Shown here: piece after piece, positions 25,961-34,945 of the stretch | Layout of the letters: every line of letters begins with the position of its first letter | How positions within the stretch are numbered: the first letter of the stretch is position 1 | Source of the DNA: an uncultured bacterium | GTDB lineage: Bacteria; Planctomycetota; UBA8742; UBA2392 | Length of the DNA: 64,000 nucleotides | Assembly (NCBI GenBank): GCA_938014885.1 | Contig: CALLQI010000021.1 | Span: forward strand, 186,001-250,000 | Direction: 5' to 3' | Notes under the pieces: generated by a model | The model's database searches: none | Told to the model about the DNA's origin: nothing | Seen by the model: the letters and a program-made list of their open reading frames with translations, nothing else | Translations under genes and position numbers: made by a program

Positions 25961-27159
25961 TAGAACCCGATCTCGATGAACGCCGTGATCTCATGGTTGG
26001 CGTAACCGAAGTTGTTGATGTCGCTGGTGCGGCGCTCATATTTGTAGCGCGCGCCGACATAGAAGAAGGCCCAGAAGTTCCATGAGGCTTCGACGAATCC
26101 CTGCAGGTAGCGCTCGTGCACGGTCTTCTGGGTTTCATCGGCCTCAAGCGAGTCCACGTCGATGCGGTCGTCGTACTCGCGGGTCCACAGGTGCAGGCCG
26201 ATGGTGACGCGCAGGACTTTCTCAAAGTTCAGGTCAATCGCGCCGCGCACGCCGTATTGCCAGTAGCGTTCAAAGCCGGCCGCGGAGTCATCCTGGCGGA
26301 TGCTGTAGGCGCGGGCCTCGGCCTCGATGAAGCCGAAGTCAAGTTTGGCATCGACACCATAGGTGAACTTGAGCAACTGCACCGCGTCTTCGTCTTCCAG
26401 CACCGTGCCGTCGTCATTGCGGTCAAGCTGGTCGCGGAACCACTCGTAGTCGAAGGCCACATAGGGGCGCAGTACCAGGGTATCCCAGAAGTTCATGTAC
26501 ACGGAAAAGTCGGTGCCGATGGTCCACGAATCCAGGCTGGGCACGTCGCGCTCTTCGGAAAAGTCGGTGGTTTGGCCGGTGAAGCCGAGTTCAAAGATCA
26601 GGAAGCCGCCGACCTGGTAGCCCACATAGGCGCGGGCAATGGCACCGCTGGCACGCAGGTCGTCCTGGCGCGCGATTGGGCCCAGCACTTCGTAGGTCTG
26701 CAATTGCTGGTACAGCGCGTCGGCACTGATGCCAAAGCCGAAGCCGCCGTCGTACGGCAGCTTGAAGAAGCCACCCAGTTTTAGGTCCCACATGTCGGAG
26801 TCCGGCTCGCCGAAGTTCAGGCGGCCGGCCATGCTGGCGCGGGCGCCCAGCGCGAACAAACCGAAGTTGTGGCCGACCCAGAACTGGCCTGCGGCGTCGG
26901 CAAGAAACGCGCTGTCTTCGCCGCGGTCTTCTTTGAATACGTTGCTGTCCCAGCCAAAGGCAGCGCGCAGGCGCAGGCCCAACCCGGTCCGGTCGCGCCC
27001 CAAAGCCAGCGGCAGGTACTGGCCGTCGGCGGTGCCGCCGACTTCGAATTCCGAACCCCAGGGGTCAACCTCAGTGTCGGAATCGTCGGCAGCGGATTCG
27101 TCGGCGGCAAGAAGCGGCATCGCCATCACGGAAACCAGCAGCAGCAGCCAAAGACGCAT
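25960..27159 (-). CDS. Outer-membrane beta-barrel protein
   Basis: The 399-residue protein has a signal peptide (MRLWLLLLVSVMAMPLLA), an acidic N-terminal stretch (20-45), and a series of alternating amphipathic strands (FGLFALGARASM, AIARAYVGYQVGG, AFFYVGARYKYERR) ending in the C-terminal phenylalanine typical of BAM substrates (ITAFIEIGF). A calcium-loop-like segment (DRNDDGTVLEDED, about residue 246) sits in a predicted outer loop. It heads the operon with the kinase and regulator, so it may supply or sense the signal. Transported substrate unknown. Confidence 0.82.
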   Translation of the reverse strand: MRLWLLLLVSVMAMPLLAADESAADDSDTEVDPWGSEFEVGGTADGQYLPLALGRDRTGLGLRLRAAFGWDSNVFKEDRGEDSAFLADAAGQFWVGHNFGLFALGARASMAGRLNFGEPDSDMWDLKLGGFFKLPYDGGFGFGISADALYQQLQTYEVLGPIARQDDLRASGAIARAYVGYQVGGFLIFELGFTGQTTDFSEERDVPSLDSWTIGTDFSVYMNFWDTLVLRPYVAFDYEWFRDQLDRNDDGTVLEDEDAVQLLKFTYGVDAKLDFGFIEAEARAYSIRQDDSAAGFERYWQYGVRGAIDLNFEKVLRVTIGLHLWTREYDDRIDVDSLEADETQKTVHERYLQGFVEASWNFWAFFYVGARYKYERRTSDINNFGYANHEITAFIEIGF

Positions 27160-27219
27160 AGCGCAACTCCAAAGGGGCCTACGGGGTGCCGCAAGTGTAG
27201 GGATTCACGCGGTCAGTGC

Positions 27220-27375
27220 CCAGTGTCCGGTGCTCAGTGACCAGTGCCCGGTGCTCAGTGCCCCGTGCCCTGTGCTCGGTATTCAACGCCCCGTGCTTGG
27301 TGCCCCGTGCCCGAGTTCTTGGTGCCCGGTGGAGTGCCGGCAGTTGAGCACCGGGCACTGAGCACTGGACACTGG
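27220..27375. repeat. Long inverted repeat in a GTGC array
   Basis: The right arm 27346-27375 is complementary at 29 of 30 positions to 27220-27239 plus 27247-27256, with a 7-base insertion in the left arm and about 90 bases of GTGC-rich loop. The unit GGTGCTCAGTGCCC recurs within the left half. Confidence 0.8.
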
Positions 27376-27668
27376 ACTCTGGGCACCGAACCGCCGTTAA
27401 AGCGTGGCAGCCGGTCGGTGGGGCCATACCGCCGGCTGCCCTGGTTGTCCCTGAGAAACCATTTCCCAGGTCGATAGGCCATAAAGCAGCAACCGTGCCA
27501 ATTGCCGTCGCGCGGCCGCGACGTGCCCGCAAACCAGCCACCATGGCCGATTCAGAGTCGGTGTGTAAGAAAACCCGTCGCGCCGCGCTGCCTGAATCCC
27601 GGCAACATTGCCAAGGCAGTTTGCCGGAAAACTGGCGCATGCTGTGCCATTGCTCGCGGCGCGCGGCA

Positions 27669-27696
27669 TTCTGTTACGCCGCCGGCTTGCTAAACT
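27669..27696 (+). promoter_or_regulatory. Possible promoter of the XPB gene
   Basis: TTCTGT (27669-27674), 16 bases, TAAACT (27691-27696), 25 bases before GTG 27722. Confidence 0.3.
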
Positions 27697-27721
27697 GCTC
27701 CGTTCGATTTCGAGGCGCGCC

Positions 27722-29461
27722 GTGACGAACCGTGGTCCAGCAATCGTGCAGGGTGACATGACCATCCTGCTGGAGGTCGACCACCCCGAGTACGCCGCCG
27801 CCCGCGATGCGCTGGCCGCTTTCAGCGAACTGGTCAAAAGCCCCGAACACATCCACACCTATCGCATCACCCCGCTTTCCCTGTGGAACGCGGCGTCCAG
27901 TGGCATCGACGCGTCGCGCGTGCTGGCCGACCTCGAGCGCTTCTCGCGCTACGAAGTGCCGCAGATCGTGCGCGCGGAAGTGGCTGAATACATCGGGCGC
28001 TACGGCCGACTCGTGCTCGAGAAATCCGTCATCGAAGGCGTTGAGCGCTTCGTGCTGCGCAGCGTAGACGCCGAACTGCTGAACCTGCTGCTGGTGCAAA
28101 AGGGCGTCGAGAAGTTCTTTGAGACCAAACTCGATGACCACCGTCTGCTGGTCGGCCACGGCTTCCGCGGCCACCTGAAGCAGGCACTTGTGCGCATCGG
28201 CTTTCCCGTCGAGGACCTGGCGGGCTACACCCCGGGCTCGCCACTGCCGCTGCAACTGCTGCCGCATGCCCATTCCGGCCGCGAGTTCGCTCTGCGCCGC
28301 TACCAGCGCGAGGCCGCCGAAATCTTCTACCAGGGCGGCGGCGTGAAGGGCGGCAGTGGCGTGGTTGTGCTGCCCTGCGGCGCGGGCAAGACCATCGTGG
28401 CCATGGCCGCCATGAACCTGGTGCAGACCTACACCCTGATCCTGACCGCCAACGTCGTGGCCGTGCGCCAGTGGATTCGCGAGTTGCTCGACAAAACATC
28501 GCTGAGGCCGGACCAGGTGGCCGAGTACACCGGCGACAGCAAGTCGATCGCGCCGGTGACCGTGGCGACGTACCAGATCGTCACGTACCGCAAGCGCAAG
28601 TCGGACGAGTTCCCGCACTTCGAAATCTTCAACAAGGCCGATTGGGGCCTGATTGTGTACGACGAAGTGCACCTGCTGCCGGCGCCGGTGTTCCGCGCGA
28701 CGGCTGAAATCCAGTCGCGCAGGCGACTCGGTTTAACGGCCACACTGGTGCGCGAAGACTCGCTGGAAGAAGACGTGTTCAGCCTGGTAGGACCCAAGCG
28801 CTACGATGTGCCCTGGCGCGAACTTGAAAAGCAGGGCTGGATCGCGCAGGCCGACTGCACCGAAGTGCGACTGGATCTTCCCGGCGAGCAGCGCATGCCC
28901 TACGCCATGGCCGACCAGCGCGAGCAATACCGCATCGCCGCCGAAAACCCGCGCAAGTTTGAGGCACTGGACGCGCTGATGAAGCTGCACGCCAATGACC
29001 GCGTGCTGGTGATCGCGCAATACCTTGACCAGTTGCACACGCTGGCGCAGCGCTTCAACCTGCCCCTGATTGAGGGCAAGACGCCCAGCCGCAAACGCGA
29101 AGAGCTGTACGCGAAGTTCCGATCTGGTGAAATCAACGCGCTGGCAGTCAGCAAGGTCGGCAACTTCGCCGTGGACCTGCCCGACGCCAACGTGCTGATC
29201 CAGCTTTCGGGCACGTTTGGCAGCCGGCAGGAAGAGGCCCAGCGCCTCGGCCGCATTCTGCGCCCCAAGGAAGATGGCAGCCTCGCGCACTTCTACACGC
29301 TGGTTACGCGCGAAACCCGCGACCAGGACTTCGGCGCGAACCGCCAGCTGTTCCTGGTTGAGCAAGGCTATCGCTACCAGATCGTCGATGCGGCCGACGT
29401 GATCGAAGGCCGCTTCACACCGGCATTGCCTGAGCCCGCCAAGCAGGAGTCAGCACCATGA
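27722..29461 (+). CDS. Bacterial XPB-type DNA helicase
   Basis: The 579-residue superfamily 2 helicase resembles the bacterial XPB/Ssl2 group. GTG 27722 fits the family N-terminus (GPAIVQGDMTILLEVDHPEY follows at once). It has the XPB N-terminal domain (1-190) with SPEHIHTYRITPLSLWNAAS, Walker A PCGAGKT near 217, DEVH box near 313 and the C-terminal helicase lobe with VSKVGNFAVDLPDANVLIQ and QRLGRILRPK. Bacterial XPB unwinds DNA 3'-5' and is linked to repair. A small gene and a helicase-associated gene follow, with a 4-base overlap to the former. Confidence 0.93.
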   Translation: MTNRGPAIVQGDMTILLEVDHPEYAAARDALAAFSELVKSPEHIHTYRITPLSLWNAASSGIDASRVLADLERFSRYEVPQIVRAEVAEYIGRYGRLVLEKSVIEGVERFVLRSVDAELLNLLLVQKGVEKFFETKLDDHRLLVGHGFRGHLKQALVRIGFPVEDLAGYTPGSPLPLQLLPHAHSGREFALRRYQREAAEIFYQGGGVKGGSGVVVLPCGAGKTIVAMAAMNLVQTYTLILTANVVAVRQWIRELLDKTSLRPDQVAEYTGDSKSIAPVTVATYQIVTYRKRKSDEFPHFEIFNKADWGLIVYDEVHLLPAPVFRATAEIQSRRRLGLTATLVREDSLEEDVFSLVGPKRYDVPWRELEKQGWIAQADCTEVRLDLPGEQRMPYAMADQREQYRIAAENPRKFEALDALMKLHANDRVLVIAQYLDQLHTLAQRFNLPLIEGKTPSRKREELYAKFRSGEINALAVSKVGNFAVDLPDANVLIQLSGTFGSRQEEAQRLGRILRPKEDGSLAHFYTLVTRETRDQDFGANRQLFLVEQGYRYQIVDAADVIEGRFTPALPEPAKQESAP

Positions 29462-29655
29462 AGTTTCACCTGCATGTAGGCGTGGTCGAAACCGCCGACG
29501 CCACAACGCTGGACGAAGCGCTCGCGATCGCGGGCGTGGCCGCCAACGTGCTGGCCCGGCCGGTCCCGAACCTGGCGCTGCTCGAGCGCGAAGACGCCGA
29601 AAAGGTGATCACCGCGCTGGAGGAAAGGGGCCTGCACCCGAAGGTGACGAGGTAG
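29458..29655 (+). CDS. Small hypothetical protein between XPB and its partner
   Basis: The 65-residue acidic protein starts at an ATG overlapping the XPB stop (ATGA), so translation is coupled. It has an Ala/Glu-rich helical centre and ends in LLEREDAEKVITALEERGLHPKV, a pattern loosely like the C-terminal domain of ribosomal L7/L12-like fragments that occur as stand-alone proteins. No function can be given; its position argues for a role with XPB. Confidence 0.65.
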   Translation: MKFHLHVGVVETADATTLDEALAIAGVAANVLARPVPNLALLEREDAEKVITALEERGLHPKVTR

Positions 29656-29691
29656 CGGGGATGACAAACAACTACAACGGCGAAGGGCTTG

Positions 29692-29786
29692 TATCCACGA
29701 AGGGCCACGAAGTTGCACGAAGGACTGCATTAGCAACGGACTGACCTTGGAAGTACTTCGTGATCCTTCGTGGCCCTTAGTGGATA
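29692..29786. repeat. Near-perfect 21-base inverted repeat
   Basis: Arm 29692-29712 pairs with 29766-29786 at 20 of 21 positions. The arms contain CCACGAAGGGCCACGAAG-type units, and the 53-base loop has further CACGAAG copies. It occupies most of the gap between the small gene and the helicase-associated gene. Confidence 0.9.
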
Positions 29787-29802
29787 ACCGCAGTTGCCTT
29801 TC

Positions 29803-31530
29803 ATGCTGAACAGAACAATCGTGAACCCTGCCACTGACATCCGACGCGGTTACTTGCATGGCGAGCTTGATCTGCTCGGCATTCTCGAGACCGTGGCCGC
29901 GCGCCGCCCGAAGGTGCTCAAGAACGGGCTGCCGAACCTCGCGTTTTTCCGCGCCGCCAATGCCGCGCTGGCGCGACCGGATGTGGAGGCCGAGGGCATC
30001 GGCTTTGTGCAGGTCGAGTTTTGGCTGACGCTGGCCCACGAGGCAGGCCTGTTGATCGAGAATGACTCGCTGCTTGAGCCTTCAGCGGCTGCAGACGAAT
30101 TCTTCGCCAGTTCATTGCCGGAGCGCCGCGAGTTCATGCGCCGCGCCTGGTTGAGCTCGCGCCACCTGAACGAGTTCACGCTGACCCCTGAGCTTGAATT
30201 GCCCGGCCTGAAGAAGGGCCGCACGGTTGACGTCACGACCGACCTGCCCGATCTCGAGACGCTGCAAGCCGCCCGCCGGGTACTCGCCCGCGCGGCTGCG
30301 GAACTGACCGAAGAGATCACGCTGCGCCAGTTCGTGCGCGACCTTGAGAAGCAGCACCGCAACCTGTTCATCAACCATGATGATGACGGCAGCTGGCGGC
30401 AGGTGTTCTATCGCGGCATTCGTGATCGCGGCGGCCGCAGCGACCTTGAGCGCGACGGCAACTGGGACCTGGTGGAAGGCACGGTGATCGGCCTGTGCTG
30501 CGCGCTGCCGCTGGCCAAGCTGGGCTACCTGGCGTGGGACCCGCGCAACCGCACGGTGGGCCCGGTCGATGACGCTCCGGAAACGCCGGCGTTCGAGATC
30601 ATCGTGCAGCCGAATTTCGAAGTGCTGGCGATCGGCGACCGGCCCGATGCGTCGGCCCTGTGGCAACTGGCGCGATGCAGCCAGCCATCGCACGAAGAGC
30701 GCGTGCGGCGCTACGTGCTGGAACGCAAGACGTTTACCGCGGCGCTGGGGCGAGGCCTTTCGGCGGCCGACGCGCTGGCATTGCTCGAGCGCCTGTCGCG
30801 CAGCCCGATCCCCCAGAACGTGCGCTTTTCGATCAACGACTGGGGCCAGATGTCGGAACGCATCAAGGTCTGGCCCGACGCCCTGTGGATTGAGGCCGAA
30901 GGTGTCGAGGAACTTGCAAAAGTGCTGCCTGCCGGGCTGGTGAACCGGCTGGGCGCTAGCGCGTGCGCCGGCGGTCACTTCGTGTGCGCCGCGCCGGAAA
31001 CCGCAGTGCTGCGCGAAGTGTTGCCCGCGCGCCGTGCCGTGCTGGATTACTCGCGCCGCCTGCCGCCGGTAATTGCGCCGGGCCCCGGCACAGAGCTGCT
31101 GGCCCCGCGCGAAGAATTGCACCTGCGCGCGCGTCGCCTGCTCGAGCAGATCGCGGTACCGACCAGCGCCGACCGGTGGCAACTGAACGCTGAGGCCATC
31201 GTGAAGGCCGGCCGCGATGTCGGCGGCGACGCGCTGTTGCAACGTGTGCGCGAGGCCATGCAGCGGCCGCTGAGTGACGCGCAGGCACTGGCGCTGAGCA
31301 CCTGGAGCGGGCGCTTCGACAAGCCGTTTGCCGGCCAGCTTGACGTGCTGTTGGTCGATAACCCCGAGCAGGCGCACCTGGTATCCGAGCTGCCCGAACT
31401 AGCGAAGTGGCTGACCCGCCGCGCGGCCCCGGGCGTGTTTTTGCTGCGCGCGGGCGGCGCGGCCGCAATGCGCGAGGCACTGGCGCGTCTGGGCGTAACC
31501 ATGCGCGCCGACGTACGGGAAAGGTCGTAG
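29803..31530 (+). CDS. Helicase-associated protein (PF13625/Rv0862c-like)
   Basis: The 575-residue protein starts at ATG 29803 (a TTG nine bases upstream is possible). It has an N-terminal helical winged-helix-like region (GYLHGELDLLGILETVAAR, VQVEFWLTLAHEAGLL) and, at about 255-400, the block AFEIIVQPNFEVLAIGDRPD followed by YVLERKTFTAALGRGLSAADALALLERLSR, typical of the XPB/Ssl2 helicase-associated domain. In mycobacteria a protein of this kind is encoded beside XPB; here the same pairing is seen with a small gene between. It has no helicase motifs itself, so it is probably a DNA-binding or regulatory partner. Confidence 0.85.
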   Translation: MLNRTIVNPATDIRRGYLHGELDLLGILETVAARRPKVLKNGLPNLAFFRAANAALARPDVEAEGIGFVQVEFWLTLAHEAGLLIENDSLLEPSAAADEFFASSLPERREFMRRAWLSSRHLNEFTLTPELELPGLKKGRTVDVTTDLPDLETLQAARRVLARAAAELTEEITLRQFVRDLEKQHRNLFINHDDDGSWRQVFYRGIRDRGGRSDLERDGNWDLVEGTVIGLCCALPLAKLGYLAWDPRNRTVGPVDDAPETPAFEIIVQPNFEVLAIGDRPDASALWQLARCSQPSHEERVRRYVLERKTFTAALGRGLSAADALALLERLSRSPIPQNVRFSINDWGQMSERIKVWPDALWIEAEGVEELAKVLPAGLVNRLGASACAGGHFVCAAPETAVLREVLPARRAVLDYSRRLPPVIAPGPGTELLAPREELHLRARRLLEQIAVPTSADRWQLNAEAIVKAGRDVGGDALLQRVREAMQRPLSDAQALALSTWSGRFDKPFAGQLDVLLVDNPEQAHLVSELPELAKWLTRRAAPGVFLLRAGGAAAMREALARLGVTMRADVRERS

Positions 31531-31532
31531 CG

Positions 31533-32948
31533 TTGAAGAAACTCATGTCTTGGCTGCTTGCTTGCACGCTGCTGCTTGGCGCCTGCACCGTCGTGCCCGA
31601 AGAAGAACTGCCCGAAGGCGTGGAAGACCCCAAGCAGGACCTGGTCGCGCACATCCTCGATAACCCCAGCGACCTGGACGCGCACGCCGATTTGCTGCGG
31701 CTGCAGGTGCGCGACGGCGACGCCGAAGGTGCTCGCACCACGGTCGGCCACGCGCTGAAGCACAACGGCACGGATTTTCGTTCGCATCTTCTGGCGGCCC
31801 AGTATCACCGCTGGCAGGTGGACTTGATCAACGCCGAAAAGTCGCTGCTGACGGCCCGCGACCTGGCCCCGCGCCGCCTTGAGCCGCGCGTTGCGCTGGG
31901 CAGCCTGTATCACCAGACTTATCTCGAAGGCGATGAACTTGAACAGCGCCGACTCGCCGTGGAACTCGCCGACCCCGCGTTGCGCCCCGAGTTCAGTCTG
32001 GATCTGGCCTACGCGGCCGCGTTGCAGGGCAAAGACGAGCAGGCCGAAGCACTGGCCAAACCGCTGTCGGAAGATGCCGCCAACAACGCGGCCGTGCGTT
32101 CACGCGCATGGCTGCTGCTTTGTGAGACCGCGTTGCGCCGCGGTGATGAGGCCGCCGCCGCCGACGCCTGCCGCAAGGCCTTTGAACTGCGCCCCACGGA
32201 GACCGGCCTGGTGCAGTACGCAGCGCGGCTGTGCACAGTGGTCAGCGCCGAAGTGAATGGGCAGACGTTGCAGCCGGTCTTTGACAAGGTACTTGAGACG
32301 CAGGACGTGGCCGAGTCGCGTTGGGCCGCCCTGTACGGCAAGTGGATAAGCACCGTGACCACGGCGCTGGCCAAAGGCACCGACGCGTTTGCCGCCGACA
32401 ACGAGATTCTGTGGCGGCGAGTCGATGCGATTGCTCCTGACCACCCTGACACTCTCACGCGGCGCTACCAGGCGCTGGCGCTGGTGCCCGAACGCAAAGA
32501 GGAATTTGAGGCCGCAGGTGCCAAGCTTGACACCGGTGGCTTTGGCAAGCCTGCCGCCGCCCGCAGCGCCGGAGCTGTGCTGCGGCTGTGGCGCGCCGAA
32601 GACGCGTTGCGGCTGAACGCGTTCTCGATCTGTCTTGCGGAAGTCGATCAACTGCTGGTGCGTGAGCCCGAGCTGCCGAACCTGCGCGTGCTGCGCGCAC
32701 TGGCGCTGTTCAAGGCCCGTAACGACGCCGCGTGCCTTGAAGCCATCCAGGCCATGGCAGCCGAAAGCGAAACGCCCGACGAAATGCTGCTCAGCGTGCG
32801 CTGGTGGGTGCTGCTGCGCCAGGGCCGCAGCAAAGACGTGCTGGATGAACTGGCAAACGCCTCCGGCGAACCCACGAATGCGCGACTGTGGGTTGAGGCT
32901 GTCGCAACGTTTCACTTGTATCGCGGTGCAGCCAACAGAGGCGAATAG
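31533..32948 (+). CDS. TPR-type lipoprotein
   Basis: Starting at TTG 31533 gives a 471-residue protein with a perfect lipoprotein signal (KKLMSWLLACTLLLGAC); ATG 31545 is an alternative. The mature part is Ala/Leu/Glu-rich helical repeats of about 34 residues (LRLQVRDGDAEGARTTVGHALK, LLCETALRRGDEAAAADACRKA, DAACLEAIQAMAAE), that is TPR-like. It begins 2 bases after the helicase-associated gene, so it is co-transcribed with the XPB group, which is odd for an envelope protein. Function unknown. Confidence 0.8.
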   Translation: MKKLMSWLLACTLLLGACTVVPEEELPEGVEDPKQDLVAHILDNPSDLDAHADLLRLQVRDGDAEGARTTVGHALKHNGTDFRSHLLAAQYHRWQVDLINAEKSLLTARDLAPRRLEPRVALGSLYHQTYLEGDELEQRRLAVELADPALRPEFSLDLAYAAALQGKDEQAEALAKPLSEDAANNAAVRSRAWLLLCETALRRGDEAAAADACRKAFELRPTETGLVQYAARLCTVVSAEVNGQTLQPVFDKVLETQDVAESRWAALYGKWISTVTTALAKGTDAFAADNEILWRRVDAIAPDHPDTLTRRYQALALVPERKEEFEAAGAKLDTGGFGKPAAARSAGAVLRLWRAEDALRLNAFSICLAEVDQLLVREPELPNLRVLRALALFKARNDAACLEAIQAMAAESETPDEMLLSVRWWVLLRQGRSKDVLDELANASGEPTNARLWVEAVATFHLYRGAANRGE

Positions 32949-32951
32949 GCT

Positions 32952-33683
32952 TTAGAAGCTGTCGTCGTCCTTGGGCAACAGCTCGTCGATTCGCACGCGT
33001 TCCATGAATTCGGAAAGCAGGCTGCCGGCGCGGCACTGGTTGAAGTCGAGGTCTTTCAACCAAGGCAGGATCCCCAGCACCGGCACGTTGGCGAAATGCT
33101 CGATTTCGTCGGGGTTGGTGCGTTCGGGCAGGCCGATTGCTTCCTTGCCAAAGCCGTTCACGATCACGCCGCGCAGCGGAATGCCCATCATCTTGGCGAT
33201 GTTCACGGTCAGCAGTGTGTGGTTGATGGTGCCCAGGCCCGGCCTCGCGACAACGACCATCTCGAGGCCCAATTGCAGCACCAGGTCGGTGACCAGGTCA
33301 TTGTTGTTCAGCGGCACCATCAGGCCGCCGATGCCTTCCACGACCACGATTTCGTGAAGCAGCGATAGCTGGAAGTACTGGTCGACAATGTACGCGATGT
33401 CCACGTGCACGTCTTCGAGGCGGCTGGCGATGCTTGGTGCGGCTGCGGCCTTCAGGCGATAGGGCACCATCAGGTCAAGCTCGTCGCGGATGCCCGCCAC
33501 TTCGCGGATGAAGCGCACGTCCTGGGGCACGACTTCGCCGTCCAGCACGGGGCAACCGGTCTCAACGCACTTCATGTAGCCGACGTTGAGGCCGCGAGCC
33601 TTCAGGGCCAACACCAGGCCGGCGGCAACAATCGTCTTGCCGACGCCAGTGTCCGTACCGCAGATGAAGATGCCGGTGCGCAT
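32952..33683 (-). CDS. bioD: Dethiobiotin synthetase
   Basis: The 243-residue cytosolic enzyme closes the ureido ring of dethiobiotin from diaminopelargonic acid, CO2 and ATP. It starts with the P-loop GTDTGVGKT (residues 9-17), followed by KCVETGCP with the substrate lysine region, VVEGIGGLMVPL and GVIVNGF, all characteristic of BioD. Length is normal. No other biotin gene is near. It lies 57 bases downstream of the ABC permease cluster on the same strand and is convergent with the TPR gene, with 3 bases between the two ends. Confidence 0.93.
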   Translation of the reverse strand: MRTGIFICGTDTGVGKTIVAAGLVLALKARGLNVGYMKCVETGCPVLDGEVVPQDVRFIREVAGIRDELDLMVPYRLKAAAAPSIASRLEDVHVDIAYIVDQYFQLSLLHEIVVVEGIGGLMVPLNNNDLVTDLVLQLGLEMVVVARPGLGTINHTLLTVNIAKMMGIPLRGVIVNGFGKEAIGLPERTNPDEIEHFANVPVLGILPWLKDLDFNQCRAGSLLSEFMERVRIDELLPKDDDSF

Positions 33684-33739
33684 GGTTGGGCAACACTAGC
33701 GGCGGGAAGGGGCGTTATCAACCGGCTGGGCGCGCTGCT

Positions 33740-34930
33740 TCAGGTGCGCAGTTTGGGGTCCAGCGCGTCGCGCAACGCGTCGCCGAACAGGCTGAATGCC
33801 AGACTCAGCATGAACAGCGCCACGGTCGCAAACGTAAGCGGCCACCAGACGCTTGGGTCGCGCTGCAACTCGGTGCGGCCGCCTGAAATCAGCTGGCCCC
33901 ACGTGGGCAGCTTGCTTTCGACGCCGATACCGACGTAGCTGAGGAAGACTTCAAGGCCTACCGCGCCCACGAAGCCGATGGTGAAAGTGATGATCACGAT
34001 ATGAAACACGTTGGGCAGAATGTGCTTGAACAGGATGCGCACGTGGCCATAGCCCAGTGCCTTGGCGGCGTCGATGTACTCGCGATTCTTGTGCTTCATC
34101 ACTTCGGCGCGTACCAGGCGTGACAGGCCGATCCACGTGGTCAGGCCGATCACGACCAGCACCAGGATCAGGTTGCGCCAGTGCTTGTCTTCTTCGCCCA
34201 GGCCGACGTTCTCAAACCAGCCGACGATAGCCTCGCTGTTGCGCACGGCCTGAATGAACGCGATCAGCAGCAGCAGCAGCGGGATGCTGGCCACGGTGGA
34301 GATAATGAACACGATGATGTCGTCGAAGATCTTGCCGAAATAGCCGGACACAAGCCCCATAACCACGGCAATGATACTGCTGATCAGCGTTGGCACGATG
34401 CCGATGATGAACGCCAGTTGCAGGCCGCGGATCAGCTTGGCCAGCACACTCACGCCTTCGACGTCGCAGCCCATCGGAAAGCGCCAGGCCTGCGCGCTCC
34501 AGAATGTGAAGCGCTGCTCAGGCGGAATCGGCGGGTTGTCCGTGCGTTGCGGACTCTTGCCGGTGCGCTTCCAGTGCGGGTGGTCGTGTTTCAGCGCCAG
34601 CCACCAGGTGGGGGGGTGATAGCTGCGTTCCATGCCGGTCACGGTCAGTGATTCGGGCGCGTACTCGGCGTCGATCTCTTTGGCGGCCTGTTCGGCGGCG
34701 GCTTCCGGCGTGATGTTTTCGTCGTCTTCAGTCAGGTCCTGCGCGCGTAGCTGCTTCATGCGTGTGATGGCGTTGGCGGCTGTGTCCACGCCCGGGTTGG
34801 CGCTGAGGTCGCTGTCAGAGACGATGACGCGCGCGAACAGCGCCGTCAGCGCCATCACCACCATCAGCCCGAAGCAGGCGACGGCAAGCTTGCGCTTCCA
34901 CAGCAACCGGATTACTTCACGCCACGGCAT
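33740..34930 (-). CDS. Oligopeptide-type ABC permease (OppC/DppC family) with enlarged periplasmic loop
   Basis: The 396-residue inner-membrane protein has a first helix at about 12-36, then about 120 extra residues before the permease core, which begins near residue 160 (LAKLIRGLQLAFIIGIVPT). The core has five helices and the EAA loop (YIDAAKALGYGHVRILFKHILPNV) that docks an ATPase. The family is usually about 300 residues, so the loop is an insertion. Start ATG 34930 follows CAGGG. It is the last of four ABC genes in a tight row. Confidence 0.9.
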   Translation of the reverse strand: MPWREVIRLLWKRKLAVACFGLMVVMALTALFARVIVSDSDLSANPGVDTAANAITRMKQLRAQDLTEDDENITPEAAAEQAAKEIDAEYAPESLTVTGMERSYHPPTWWLALKHDHPHWKRTGKSPQRTDNPPIPPEQRFTFWSAQAWRFPMGCDVEGVSVLAKLIRGLQLAFIIGIVPTLISSIIAVVMGLVSGYFGKIFDDIIVFIISTVASIPLLLLLIAFIQAVRNSEAIVGWFENVGLGEEDKHWRNLILVLVVIGLTTWIGLSRLVRAEVMKHKNREYIDAAKALGYGHVRILFKHILPNVFHIVIITFTIGFVGAVGLEVFLSYVGIGVESKLPTWGQLISGGRTELQRDPSVWWPLTFATVALFMLSLAFSLFGDALRDALDPKLRT

Positions 34931-34945
34931 CGAAATCCCTGTCCG

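Larger units (their letters stand above)
27160..27721. other. Repeat-rich divergent intergenic region
   Basis: Bases 27211-27390 form a GTGC-rich array with a large imperfect inverted repeat. A 9-bp hairpin (27406-27414 with 27432-27440) follows, then about 200 bases without a recognised feature and a possible promoter before the XPB gene. No open frame here looks coding. Confidence 0.7.

Noticed and set aside
27406..27721. Cyclic-di-GMP or other known riboswitch before the XPB gene
   Set aside because: No conserved core motif could be found on either strand.
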